Assembly: GCF_000429325.1 (NCBI RefSeq)
Contig: NZ_AUBQ01000004.1
Span: forward strand, 310,001-374,000
Direction of reading: 5' to 3'
DNA length: 64,000 bases
Origin: Fundidesulfovibrio putealis DSM 16056
GTDB lineage: Bacteria > Desulfobacterota > Desulfovibrionia > Desulfovibrionales > Desulfovibrionaceae
In this document: positions 9,246 to 17,100 of the stretch, piece after piece
Numbering within the stretch: position 1 is the stretch's first letter
How the letters are laid out: the number at the start of each line of letters is the position of its first letter
Translations under genes and position numbers: made by a program
Notes under the pieces: generated by a model
The model's database searches: none
Told to the model about the DNA's origin: nothing
Seen by the model: the letters and a program-made list of their open reading frames with translations, nothing else

Positions 9246-9641
9246 ATGGCGACCGAAATCTCCTGGCCGGGCACTCCCCCGGTGTCCGTGGGCCTCGCCG
9301 TCACCAGCGCGGACAACGGAGCCTGGAAGAAGTTCTATGACAGCCCGGTGGACGGCAACGGCACGTTGCTCGGGCGCGTGCGCGCCGTCAGCGACGACAC
9401 GGCGGGCGTGAGCCTGCTCGCCGCCCGCAACATCGGCGGAACCTACTATCCCATCGGCTGCGTCACCGTGCCAGCGGGCGCGGGCAACAGCGCGGGCGTG
9501 GCCTGGAAGGACCTGCTGGCTGACCTGAACCTGGGCGAGTCCATGGCCCTGGCCCCGTCCGAAGGGCTGTACGTCAAGCCCGTGACCAACGTCACCGCCG
9601 CGAAGACCATCTGGCTGCACCTCGAAGGCGCGCCGCTCTAG
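9246..9641 (+). CDS. Small prophage protein, probable structural
   Basis: A 131-residue protein with no family I recognise. It looks like a soluble beta-sandwich: many short alternating hydrophobic strands, W-K-K-F-Y-D, A-A-R-N-I-G-G-T-Y-Y-P-I-G, and few charged residues. The start is two bases after the collagen-like gene, so the two are very likely co-translated and may act together as stalk and head of an accessory fibre. No signal peptide or membrane segment is present. Confidence 0.55.
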   Translation: MATEISWPGTPPVSVGLAVTSADNGAWKKFYDSPVDGNGTLLGRVRAVSDDTAGVSLLAARNIGGTYYPIGCVTVPAGAGNSAGVAWKDLLADLNLGESMALAPSEGLYVKPVTNVTAAKTIWLHLEGAPL

Positions 9642-9650
9642 GGGGATGGC

Positions 9651-10691
9651 ATGAGTCTCTATTCACTGAAAAAGGCGGGCGGGGCAGCCCAGACTTGGGC
9701 CTGGACCTGGACGCCAGGCGCGAATCTGGCGAACTTCTTCGCCCTCTATGATAGCCGAGGCGACGTGACTATCAGCGTGCCCACTTCCATCGCCACCAAT
9801 CTGGATGGCCCGATTCAGGTGGTCCGCTACGGGGCGCTCGTCGTAAACGCTGCTTTAACCGTCACGCAGCGCTGCCGGGGCCTGATGCCCATCGCAGACA
9901 GCCTCTCCATGGGGGCGTCCGGGTCCATATCCATGACCGGAATGGGCGCTCACGGGTCACGGCATTGGGCCGTCTCTCGGGATATATTCGTCCCGCAATC
10001 TATCACGTTCACCGGGCGCAACACATCGCTCAAGCAGTTCCTGGATTGGATTCGGGCCACCAGCTACTGCATTTTCGACCCATCCATGTATGCCGCGCCC
10101 CTGCCGGGAATGGGTGATGTGCAGTGCGACTGGGCAACGTGGACGCCGTTCGGCGGAACAATCATTTCGGTGTCCGGCTGCGGTGCACAAGTGAAGGTAA
10201 ACACTGGCGGAGCCGCAGTATCTGCCGGCAATGCCGGTGTAAACGCGCCTGGATCAGGAGCCACAGGATACACGCAGAATGGTGGCAGCGCAGGAGGCCC
10301 TGGACGTACATGGGGAGGTGGGTCTAGCGGCGGGTCATCATCGTATAGCGCCAGCGTAGCCGACCAATACGGAGGCCCAGGCGGAGAGTCCGTATATGCT
10401 GCGGGTGTGTCGCAGGGCGGCGGATTCCTATGTTGTATCGTTCGAGGAAATGTATCTCTCACTGCGGGGCACGTTTTTACCGCAAACGGGACAGCAGGCA
10501 TCCCTGGAAACTCTTATGCAAGTGGTGGATCAGGTGGTGGTAAGTGCGGTGTTTACTACCTTGGCACATTGACTGGCACATTTAACCAAATGGCTTCCGG
10601 TGGGCCTGGAGGTGTGAACGCCGGATTCAATGGTGCTGCTGGCGGTGCTGGGCATACTGAAAGCAAAACTTTCGCTGTTATGGGGTATTAA
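9651..10691 (+). CDS. Glycine-rich tail tip/adhesin-like protein
   Basis: The 346-residue product has an ordered N-terminal half and a C-terminal third dominated by Gly, Ser and Ala (G-S-A-G-G-P-G-R-T-W-G-G-G-S-S-G-G and similar blocks). Glycine-rich tips of this type are seen in phage receptor-binding proteins, where loops of polyglycine helices contact the host. From about 10100 to 10690 the coding sequence is less GC-biased in third positions than the flanking genes, suggesting a swapped module. GGGGG lies ahead of the ATG at 9651. Role is inferred from composition and position. Confidence 0.6.
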   Translation: MSLYSLKKAGGAAQTWAWTWTPGANLANFFALYDSRGDVTISVPTSIATNLDGPIQVVRYGALVVNAALTVTQRCRGLMPIADSLSMGASGSISMTGMGAHGSRHWAVSRDIFVPQSITFTGRNTSLKQFLDWIRATSYCIFDPSMYAAPLPGMGDVQCDWATWTPFGGTIISVSGCGAQVKVNTGGAAVSAGNAGVNAPGSGATGYTQNGGSAGGPGRTWGGGSSGGSSSYSASVADQYGGPGGESVYAAGVSQGGGFLCCIVRGNVSLTAGHVFTANGTAGIPGNSYASGGSGGGKCGVYYLGTLTGTFNQMASGGPGGVNAGFNGAAGGAGHTESKTFAVMGY

Positions 10692-10694
10692 TCC

Positions 10695-11210
10695 ATGATC
10701 TACATCCTTCTCCACGACCCCAACAATGCGGCCTCCCGAATCCTTATGGCAGAACTCGGCGGCGAACCTGCCGGAACCGACGTGAATATTATTTATGACG
10801 GGCGCGAGGTTCGCGTCATCTCCAAGCACACCTTGGCCGTGGCTGCCTGCCCGAACTTCAGCGCCTACCCGGCCATCGTGGTCCAGGACGGCGAGATCGT
10901 GCGGGTCAAATCCCCCGTGGTGTCCTGGGCGGACTGCCTGGACTTCATCGACAATCCGCCCGCGCCGTCGATCCCGACCCCGAAGATCGAGCACACCAAG
11001 CTCGAATTCTTAGCTCTGTTCACCGACGAAGAGAAAATACGCCTCAAGGCCCTGGAAGCCACGGACCCCACCGTGGGCCTGTTCTGGGAGGAGTACCGCA
11101 CGGCGGACTCCATCCGCCTGGACGATCCGCGCACCGTCCGGGCCGTAGAGTACCTGGCCGCCCAGGGCTACATCACGGCGGCGCGCAAGGCCGCGATCCT
11201 CGGCCTGTAG
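10695..11210 (+). CDS. Prophage protein of unknown function at end of tail operon
   Basis: A 171-residue product starting three bases after the tip gene. The first 80 residues read like a small alpha/beta domain (M-I-Y-I-L-L-H-D-P, then V-S-W-A-D-C-L-D-F-I); the last 70 are helical and charged and end A-A-R-K-A-A-I-L-G-L. Similar small proteins commonly close tail-fibre operons, but I cannot name the family. Base composition returns to the GC-rich norm of the tail genes. Confidence 0.55.
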   Translation: MIYILLHDPNNAASRILMAELGGEPAGTDVNIIYDGREVRVISKHTLAVAACPNFSAYPAIVVQDGEIVRVKSPVVSWADCLDFIDNPPAPSIPTPKIEHTKLEFLALFTDEEKIRLKALEATDPTVGLFWEEYRTADSIRLDDPRTVRAVEYLAAQGYITAARKAAILGL

Positions 11211-11229
11211 CAGTTCGGCTCTTTGACAT

Positions 11230-11249
11230 TGGCCGCGCATGTGCGGCCA
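11230..11249. other. Inverted repeat after last tail gene
   Basis: Seven-base arms TGGCCGC and GCGGCCA separated by six bases, 19 bases after the last tail-gene stop. It could be a weak transcription stop, although no T-run follows, or part of the structured stretch that begins just downstream. Confidence 0.4.
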
Positions 11250-11272
11250 CCATGAAGGGATTGTCCAGAAGT

Positions 11273-11347
11273 GGAGGAGGCGGGGCGCTACGAACGCCCC
11301 ACCGGCCCGGTGCGCTAACACCGGACCACGGCCAAGGCCGCTCCTCC
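11273..11347 (+). ncRNA. Candidate cloverleaf-like structured RNA in prophage
   Basis: A 75-base segment can fold as a closed multi-branch RNA. The closing stem pairs GGAGGAG (11273-11279) with CTCCTCC (11341-11347). Inside are three hairpins: GGGGCG/CGCCCC (11282-11287 and 11295-11300, loop of seven), CCGGTG/CACCGG (11307-11312 and 11319-11324, loop of six) and CGGC/GCCG (11329-11332 and 11337-11340, loop of four). The overall size and seven-pair closing stem recall a tRNA, but there is no T-loop consensus or standard D-arm, so it is not called as one. It lies in the 205-base gap between the last tail gene and com. Function unknown; could be a leader controlling com. Confidence 0.35.
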
Positions 11348-11415
11348 CTGCCCTTAACGTGTGGACGCGAAGGGTAGGGAGTTCTAGGCCAAGGCAAACC
11401 AATAAAGCAAGGAAG

Positions 11416-11616
11416 ATGCAGGAGATCAGATGCGCCAAGTGCAATAGGTTGTTGGCCAAAGGCAGCGCGGCGGAGCTTGAGATCAAATGTCCGCGCTGCG
11501 GCGTTTACAATCACTTGAGGGCCATGCCGAGCCCCGACCAAGAGCCCCAAGAGGCCATTCAGCCTGGAGGGGTTCGTGTATGTGGGAAGTCTGTTCAGCG
11601 GGGCGGGGCTTGGTGA
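11416..11616 (+). CDS. com: Mu Com-like zinc-finger translational activator
   Basis: A 66-residue protein aligned by eye to the Mu Com protein: M-Q-E-I-R-C-A-K-C-N-R-L-L against the Mu start M-K-S-I-R-C-K-N-C-N-K-L-L, with the second Cys pair in I-K-C-P-R-C. The four cysteines form the zinc site. Mu Com binds mom mRNA and opens its ribosome binding site. Here the overlapping downstream gene is a cytosine methyltransferase instead of mom. The ATG at 11416 was chosen because it aligns with Mu Com; the longer open frame upstream does not. The last 41 bases overlap the methyltransferase. Confidence 0.8.
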   Translation: MQEIRCAKCNRLLAKGSAAELEIKCPRCGVYNHLRAMPSPDQEPQEAIQPGGVRVCGKSVQRGGAW

Positions 11617-12343
11617 CCTTGGGTTGCACCGGGCGGGCCTCAAGCATCGGTGGTTCTGTGAGTGTGATCCGTATGCCCGGAAAATCCTGGCCGCACGGTG
11701 GCCGGGCGTGCCGATCCTGGAGGATGTAAGGGATGTCAGCGCAGAAACAGCCCATCCAGTCGACGTCCTCGCCGGAGGATTCCCGTGCCAGGACGTCAGT
11801 TCCGCAGGAAAGCGCAGAGGCGTCAAAGAGGGAACCAGGTCCGGCCTCTGGTTCGAGTACCTGCGTATCATTCGCGAGATTCGACCCCGCTACGTCATCG
11901 TGGAGAACGTCAAAGCCCTCCTCAGCAACGGAATGTCCACCGTACTCCAAGGCTTGGCCGAGAGCGGGTATGATGCGGAATGGGACGTGTTTCCGGCGGC
12001 CGCCTTCGGCGCCCCTCACCTGCGTGAGAGGGTTGTCATTGTTGCCTACCCCCACGGCCTTCGACAACCAGGGGCTGGCCCAATACTTGAGGCGGACGCA
12101 CACTTGGCAAAATGTGGGCGTCCTGACGGCCCGTCTGATTGGAATGGTCTACGGCTTGAAGGACCGCGAGCCCAGGCCGCCCTATCGGCTCATCCCGGAC
12201 CCGTCCTTCGTCGAGTGGATGATGGGGGTCCCTACTGGGTGGACCGACTGCGCTGTCTCGGAAACGGCATCGTGCCGGACCTGATGGAGCATGTGGGGCG
12301 GCTGGTTCTGGCGGCTGAAACATGCAGAGCAGCCAACCCATAG
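11576..12343 (+). CDS. C5-cytosine DNA methyltransferase (Dcm type)
   Basis: The 255-residue product methylates cytosine at C5. Ordered motifs: SLFSGAGLGDLGLHRAG (motif I, SAM binding), ECDPYARKIL (II), DVLAGGFPCQD (IV, catalytic Cys in PCQ), RYVIVENV (VI, catalytic Glu), APHLRERV (VIII), and near the C-terminus R-L-R-C-L-G-N-G-I-V-P (IX/X). The enzyme is short, with a target-recognition part of only about 70 residues. The start is a GTG at 11576 with GGAGG five bases upstream. No restriction enzyme is adjacent, so it is probably an orphan phage methyltransferase that protects phage DNA. It overlaps com and probably depends on it for translation (inference from Mu). Confidence 0.88.
   Translation: MYVGSLFSGAGLGDLGLHRAGLKHRWFCECDPYARKILAARWPGVPILEDVRDVSAETAHPVDVLAGGFPCQDVSSAGKRRGVKEGTRSGLWFEYLRIIREIRPRYVIVENVKALLSNGMSTVLQGLAESGYDAEWDVFPAAAFGAPHLRERVVIVAYPHGLRQPGAGPILEADAHLAKCGRPDGPSDWNGLRLEGPRAQAALSAHPGPVLRRVDDGGPYWVDRLRCLGNGIVPDLMEHVGRLVLAAETCRAANP
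11733..12284 (+). CDS. Overlapping frame inside the methyltransferase gene, possible second protein
   Basis: A 183-residue frame lies wholly inside the methyltransferase in the +1 phase, with ATG at 11733 and GGAGG nine bases upstream. Its text is not random-looking: S-P-E-D-S-R-A-R-T-S near the start, then F-D-P-A-T-S-S-W-R-T-S, W-P-R-A-G-M-M-R-N-G, and a C-terminal F-V-E-W-M-M-G-V-P-T-G-W-T-D. From memory, proteins with W-P-R-S-G-M and WLMGFPIGWTDL-like stretches recur next to or across phage cytosine methyltransferases. Such conservation could also be a by-product of constraint on the methyltransferase frame. I regard expression as possible, not shown. Confidence 0.4.
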   Translation: MSAQKQPIQSTSSPEDSRARTSVPQESAEASKREPGPASGSSTCVSFARFDPATSSWRTSKPSSATECPPYSKAWPRAGMMRNGTCFRRPPSAPLTCVRGLSLLPTPTAFDNQGLAQYLRRTHTWQNVGVLTARLIGMVYGLKDREPRPPYRLIPDPSFVEWMMGVPTGWTDCAVSETASCRT

Positions 12344-12356
12344 CAGCACAAAACAT

Positions 12357-12389
12357 AAGGGCCATCGGCGTCTCAGTCGATGGCCCTTT
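12357..12389 (+). terminator. Rho-independent terminator after methyltransferase
   Basis: An 11-pair perfect stem, AAGGGCCATCG with CGATGGCCCTT, loop of ten, then a short T run. It starts 13 bases after the methyltransferase stop and closes the prophage late transcript. Confidence 0.75.
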
Positions 12390-12427
12390 ACTGAAAGGGG
12401 TAAAGGTGGTTGGAACAAAGGACTACA

Positions 12428-12461
12428 TTGCCATAACAGTAGGATATTTGTATAATATCCT
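12428..12461 (+). promoter_or_regulatory. Sigma-70 promoter overlapped by a perfect palindrome
   Basis: TTGCCA (12428-12433), a 17-base spacer and a consensus TATAAT (12451-12456) form a strong promoter 44 bases ahead of the pentapeptide-channel gene. A perfect inverted repeat, AGGATATT-N5-AATATCCT (12441-12461), covers the -10 box, the usual position for a repressor operator. No candidate repressor is encoded next to it, but the rest of the prophage lies outside the window. Confidence 0.65.
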
Positions 12462-12499
12462 GGAATAATGAAAAAAATGCCCTTTAAAGTGAGGCCGTC

Positions 12500-13551
12500 A
12501 TGGCGAACCAAGAGCATCTGGACATACTGGCCAAAGGCGTTGAGGCCTGGAACGCATGGCGGGGAGAGAATCCCATCGTGGTTCCTGATCTTAGTTATGC
12601 GGAACTTGCTAACAGAGCCCTGGCGGTTAATGAACCTAACCTGGATAAAGTGGGGATTAATCTTTCTGGGGCCATCCTCAGGGGGGCCATTCTCGAGGGG
12701 GCCGTACTCGTTTTTGCCACTCTCAAGGGGGCCGATCTCACATGGGCCAACTGCAGTGTTACCAATCTCTATGAAGCCAATCTCGAAGGGGCCTTTCTCT
12801 TTGAAGCCAATCTCGAGAGGGCCTATCTCTTGAATGCCAATCTCAACGCGGCCTGTCTCGTTGGGGCCGATCTCAATTGTACCGATCTAAATTGTGCCAA
12901 CCTCAGTTGTGCCGATCTCAGGTGGGCCAATCTCAGGGGAGCCAATCTCTCGAGGGCCGATCTCAAAGAGGCCAATCTTAAGGGAGCTAATCTTTCAGAG
13001 GGCGATCTCGAGGGGGCTGACCTCAAAAACGCCGATTTAACATCAACTAACCTCGAAAACGCGAACGTCGCAGGCGTTAAATTCAACGGTAAAGCACTGT
13101 ATGAAGGCATCCGTGTTGATTCATGCTACGGAAGCCAGATGTTCAAAACCTTTGCAATGGATCAGAACTACATCGAAGAATTCCGCAATAAATCGAAATG
13201 GAACCGGTTTCTCTATCGTCTGTGGTTGGTTACTTCCAATTGCGGCAGATCGATGCTGCTGTGGGCAGCATGGTCCGCTGTGTTGTTGGCTATCTTCGCC
13301 TGGGTGTATCATCTGCTTGGCCACAACGCGTTTGTTCATCCCACCTCCGTCGGTTCCCCCCCACCCACACCTGGGACTGGCTCGCGCCGATCTACTTCAG
13401 CTTCGTCACCTTCTCCACTCTAGGGTTTGGTGATATTCATCCGGTAACCCCGGAAGCACGAATATGGGTCATGGCCGAAGTGATGCTCGGCTACATCATG
13501 CTCGGCGGGTTGATCTCCATCTTAGCCAATAAACTGGCCCGAAGGGCTTGA
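12500..13551 (+). CDS. Pentapeptide-repeat/two-TM potassium channel fusion, split by a -1 frameshift
   Basis: The first frame (12500-13423) encodes about 28 A(N/D)LXX pentapeptides, residues 50-190, a right-handed quadrilateral beta helix, then a membrane helix about residues 251-273. The K+ channel pore and second helix continue only in the -1 frame (read to 13551): P-I-Y-F-S-F-V-T-F-S-T-L-G-F-G-D-I-H-P includes a TLGFGD selectivity filter, followed by a helix ending K-L-A-R-R. The switch lies at a run of seven Cs (13356-13362), where C-CCC-CCA is also a classic slippery heptamer. One added C restores a 350-residue protein. Pentapeptide/ion-channel fusions are known in bacteria. It has its own promoter and lower GC than neighbours, like a prophage cargo gene. 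Whether the break is real, programmed or an assembly error cannot be told. Confidence 0.72.
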
Positions 13552-13676
13552 GCCTCGTTCCGAATCCTCGGGATTAACTTCCCGGCCCCCTTTTCCAACC
13601 ATGTCCCCAAAGGGCCAACAAGCCAGTCCGAGGCGCTGATCTCGGGACGCCGATACGCCTAGTGAAGCGTTCACCA

Positions 13677-13718
13677 GAATTCTCAAACTATCTTGCAGGA
13701 ATTCTCAAACTGTTTTGC
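13677..13718. repeat. Pair of imperfect 20-base direct repeats
   Basis: GAATTCTCAAACTATCTTGC at 13677 and GAATTCTCAAACTGTTTTGC at 13699, two mismatches, period 22. Tandem terminal repeats of this size occur at the ends of IS21-type elements, where the transposase binds. Here they may be what is left of one end. An alternative is a phage-encoded binding site. Confidence 0.45.
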
Positions 13719-13744
13719 GCGTTCTACCTGCCCCAAAATCCGCT

Positions 13745-13975
13745 TCACGGTACCGGACTCGTTGTCGCTTGCCTGGAGCTGCGTCCTGGTTGGGCCTTCC
13801 GAGCCTCGTACTTCTGCGCCCAGTGGCGAAAGGTCGCAAGCTTGATGCCGATGGTCCGGGGAAACCGGCCTGCTGCCCGTCGGGCTAACCATTCTGCCGG
13901 ATTTCTCCGGACTGATTCCATCCGGAAGGCCATGACGTCCTGCTGGGTTGACGTCCGGCTCGACCCTTCCCGCAC
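13745..13975 (-). pseudogene. Possible decayed IS66-type TnpA fragment
   Basis: A 76-codon minus-strand frame reads N-P-A-E-W-L-A-R-R-A-A-G, then G-I-K-L-A-T-F-R-H-W-A-Q-K-Y, which recalls the helix-turn-helix of IS66 accessory proteins (W...V...G.S...F...G+...TF..W). The frame breaks before any C-terminal domain appears. No tnpB, tnpC or clear terminal inverted repeats are present. The call is tentative; it may be chance coding in a GC-rich spacer. Confidence 0.25.
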
Positions 13976-14123
13976 GCCCGAGGGACTGCGACAGCAGACT
14001 TCTTGCGCATCGGCTGATCGTTACGATTGCACTCTTTTGCCGTTGTAGCTACTGCTGATCATTCGAACTTGATAGTCCTGTTTATTACGCCGTTGGGCTT
14101 CGCTCCACCCGGAAGGATCAGCA

Positions 14124-17100
14124 ATGAAAATCAACAACGTCAGTATTGGAACCCGCCTGGCTGTCGGATTCGGCCTGATGACCGCCATTACGGCGCTGAC
14201 CGGCCTTCTGGCGATCTTCCAGGCCTACCAGTTGTCCGGGTTGACGGACGCCCTGTACGACCATCCTTACACCGTTACGAATTCCATGCGCGACATTCGG
14301 GGCAATATCCGCATGGTCGAGACAGCCCTTGCGGACATGCTTGTGGACCCGAGCCCCGCCAAAATCGATCACATGAGATATGAAATCCTGGATGCGCAGA
14401 AGAACATCCGTCAGCTCTTTGCCATCGTCAACGAACGCTTCCTGGGCAACAAGGCCGACGTCGCTGCCGCCGAGGACGTCTTCAACGAATGGGTCGTCCT
14501 GCTGGACAAGGCGCTGGCGGCGCAACGCGACAACCTCAGCGACGCTGCCAAGAAAGCCGCCATCCAGGAAGCCAGGGCACTTACCACCCGACTGGTCCGC
14601 AAATCCCAGGTGATGATCGACTTCGCCACAAATAAAGCGGTCGAATTCAATGATGAAGCTGCGAAGCAAGGCCAGCGCGCCACTATTGTCCTCATCGTGA
14701 TTGTGGCTGCGGCCTGCCTGGCGGGACTGGTCGTCTCCAGGTTCATCTCCAACAGCATCACCGTCCCGCTCTCGGCCATGATCGCCCGGGTGAAAGGCGT
14801 CGCCCGGGGGGGCATCGGGCAGGATCTCGACTATTACAGCGAGGATGAAGTCGGCGATCTGGCCGATTCCTTCCGGCTCATGCGCAAGAATCTGCTCAGC
14901 AAAGTCCGTATTGCCGAAGCCGTGGCCGCAGGCGACTACAGCGTCTCCGTGGATACTGTCGGCGATGAGGATGTCTTGGGCAAATCGCTGGCCATAATGA
15001 CGAAATCCCTCAAGGATGCCGCCGATGCCAACACCAGGACGGACTGGATCAAATCCGGACGGAACAAGCTCAATGCCGTGATCGCTGGAGAGAACGACCT
15101 GCGCTCCCTGTGCTCGAACGTCATCAGCTTCCTGGCTGGCTACATGAACGCGCAGATCGGTGCCGTGTATGCCTTGTCGTCCGATGGCAGGCTCGTCCTT
15201 GCTGGCAGCTACGCCTTCACCAAACGAAAGGACCTGGCGGACTCCTACGCGTTGGGAGAGGGCATTGTCGGCCAGGCAGCCCTTGAAAAGAGCATGATAT
15301 CCTTAAGCAATATTCCCGATGATTACATCAGGATCAAATCGTCGCTCGGGGACGCCCATCCGCGCAACATCGTGGTCCTGCCGCTGCTGCACGTGGGCGA
15401 GCTCAAGGGTGTTATCGAGCTGGGTTCGCTCGAGGAATTTTCAGACACCAAGCTTGAGCTCCTCCAGGCCGTGTCGGAGACCATGGGCGTCGCCCTGCAA
15501 TCAGTGGACAGCCAGGACAAGCTGCGCGCCCTGCTGGAACAAACCCGCCTCCAGGCCGACAAGCTCCAGGCCCAGCAGGAGGAACTGCGGGTCAGCAACG
15601 AAGAGCTGGAGCAGCAATCTTCGGCACTGCGCAGCTCCGAGGAGGAACTCCGCCAGCAGCAGGAAGAGCTCCAAAGCATCAATGAGGAACTTGAGGAAAA
15701 GAACCATTTCCTCGAGCTGCAACGCGCGGAGATGGGCATCAAGAACACCGAGCTGAACAACATCCGAAAAGGGCTTGAGATAAAAGCCAGGGAGCTGGAG
15801 CTCACCACCAGGTACAAGTCCGAATTCCTGGCCAACATGTCCCACGAACTGCGCACTCCGCTCAACAGCCTGCTGCTGCTTTCGCGCAGCCTCATGGAGA
15901 ATTCTTCCGGCAACCTGAACGAGGCCCAGGTCGAGTATTCCCGCATCATCCACAGAAGCGGCAACGACCTGCTCTCGCTCATCAACGAGATTCTCGACCT
16001 CTCCAAGATAGAAGCTGGCAAGATGACCATCACGCCGGAAGATGTTCCGGTGCTCTCACTCGTGGAGGCCATGGCCGCCAGTTTCAAACCCCTGGCCGAA
16101 GAGAAGCAGCTGGCGCTCACCTTCCACGTCGACGAGCGGATTCCAGCGGTGATCCAGACCGACAGGCAACGCATCGAGCAGGTTCTGCGCAACCTGCTCT
16201 CCAATGCCATCAAGTTCAGCGATCAGGGCTCGGTAAGTCTTTCGCTGCGCCCCCCTACCCCTGAGGAATGCGTGAATCTCGATGGGCTTTCTGAAGCAAA
16301 CGCGTTGGCCGTGGCCGTGACCGATACGGGTGTGGGCATCGCAGCCGAGAAACAGCAGGAAATCTTCGAGGCCTTCCGGCAGGTGGATGGCGGCACCGAC
16401 CGAAAATACGGCGGAACGGGGCTCGGTCTGACCATCTCCCGGGAACTGGCGAAGCTGCTGCACGGCGCTTTGAGGCTCCAAAGCTCGCCCGGCCAGGGTT
16501 CCACCTTCACGCTGGTCATCCCGCAACGGCTCGACCAGGGCAGCGCGGACCAGCCGTTGGACGCCACAACAGGCCCTGCGCAGGGCGGCGGGGAGCCCCC
16601 CATCCCGGTTCAGGCCAAATTCATGGCATGCACTGCGGCTGCGCAACCGAAGCATCTGGCCGATGACCGCAACGGAGCTTCCGCCGGACCCGGCTATATC
16701 CTCATCATCGAGGACGACCCTGCCTTCGCCAGAATCCTCATGGACCAGTGCCGCTCAAAGGGCTTCGGCGTGCTCCACGCAGCCAGCGGCGAGGAAGGCA
16801 TCGAGCTCGCCCGCAAGTACGCAGTCGGCGGCATCGTGCTGGATATCCGCCTGCCCGGCATGAACGGCTGGCAGGTGCTGGAAGAGTTCAAGCAGGACCC
16901 TGAGCTGCGCCATATACCGGTTCACATCATGTCCGCCGAGGAGGCAACCCTGGACGCCCAGAAAAAGGGCGCGGTGGGTTTCCTGGCCAAGCCGGCTTCC
17001 CGCGAAAACCTGGACGAAGCCCTGGAACGGCTCGAAGGGTTCATGTCCAAGAAGGTCAAGGACCTGCTGGTCGTCGAGGACAACCAGGACATGCGCAAGG

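Larger units (their letters stand above)
13552..14123. other. 572-base non-coding edge of the mobile region
   Basis: No intact gene. It holds a pair of direct repeats (13677-13718), a possible decayed transposase fragment on the minus strand, and the ribosome binding site (GGAAGGA) of the kinase at 14124. Several short inverted repeats flank the channel gene's end, but none has a convincing T-run. No attachment-site repeat could be identified, because the left end of the prophage is outside the window. Confidence 0.5.

Noticed and set aside
11273-11347. tRNA gene
   Set aside because: Cloverleaf shape and size are right, but no T-loop TTC motif, no D-arm consensus and no CCA end, so only a structured RNA is reported.
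12468-12833. A 121-codon frame starting just after the promoter
   Set aside because: Alternative frame of the pentapeptide gene; the 12500 frame has a better ribosome binding site and intact domain series.
12660-13080. Regular 15-base periodicity resembling a CRISPR or tandem repeat
   Set aside because: It is the codon pattern of A(N/D)LXX pentapeptide repeats; the units are degenerate and have no spacers.
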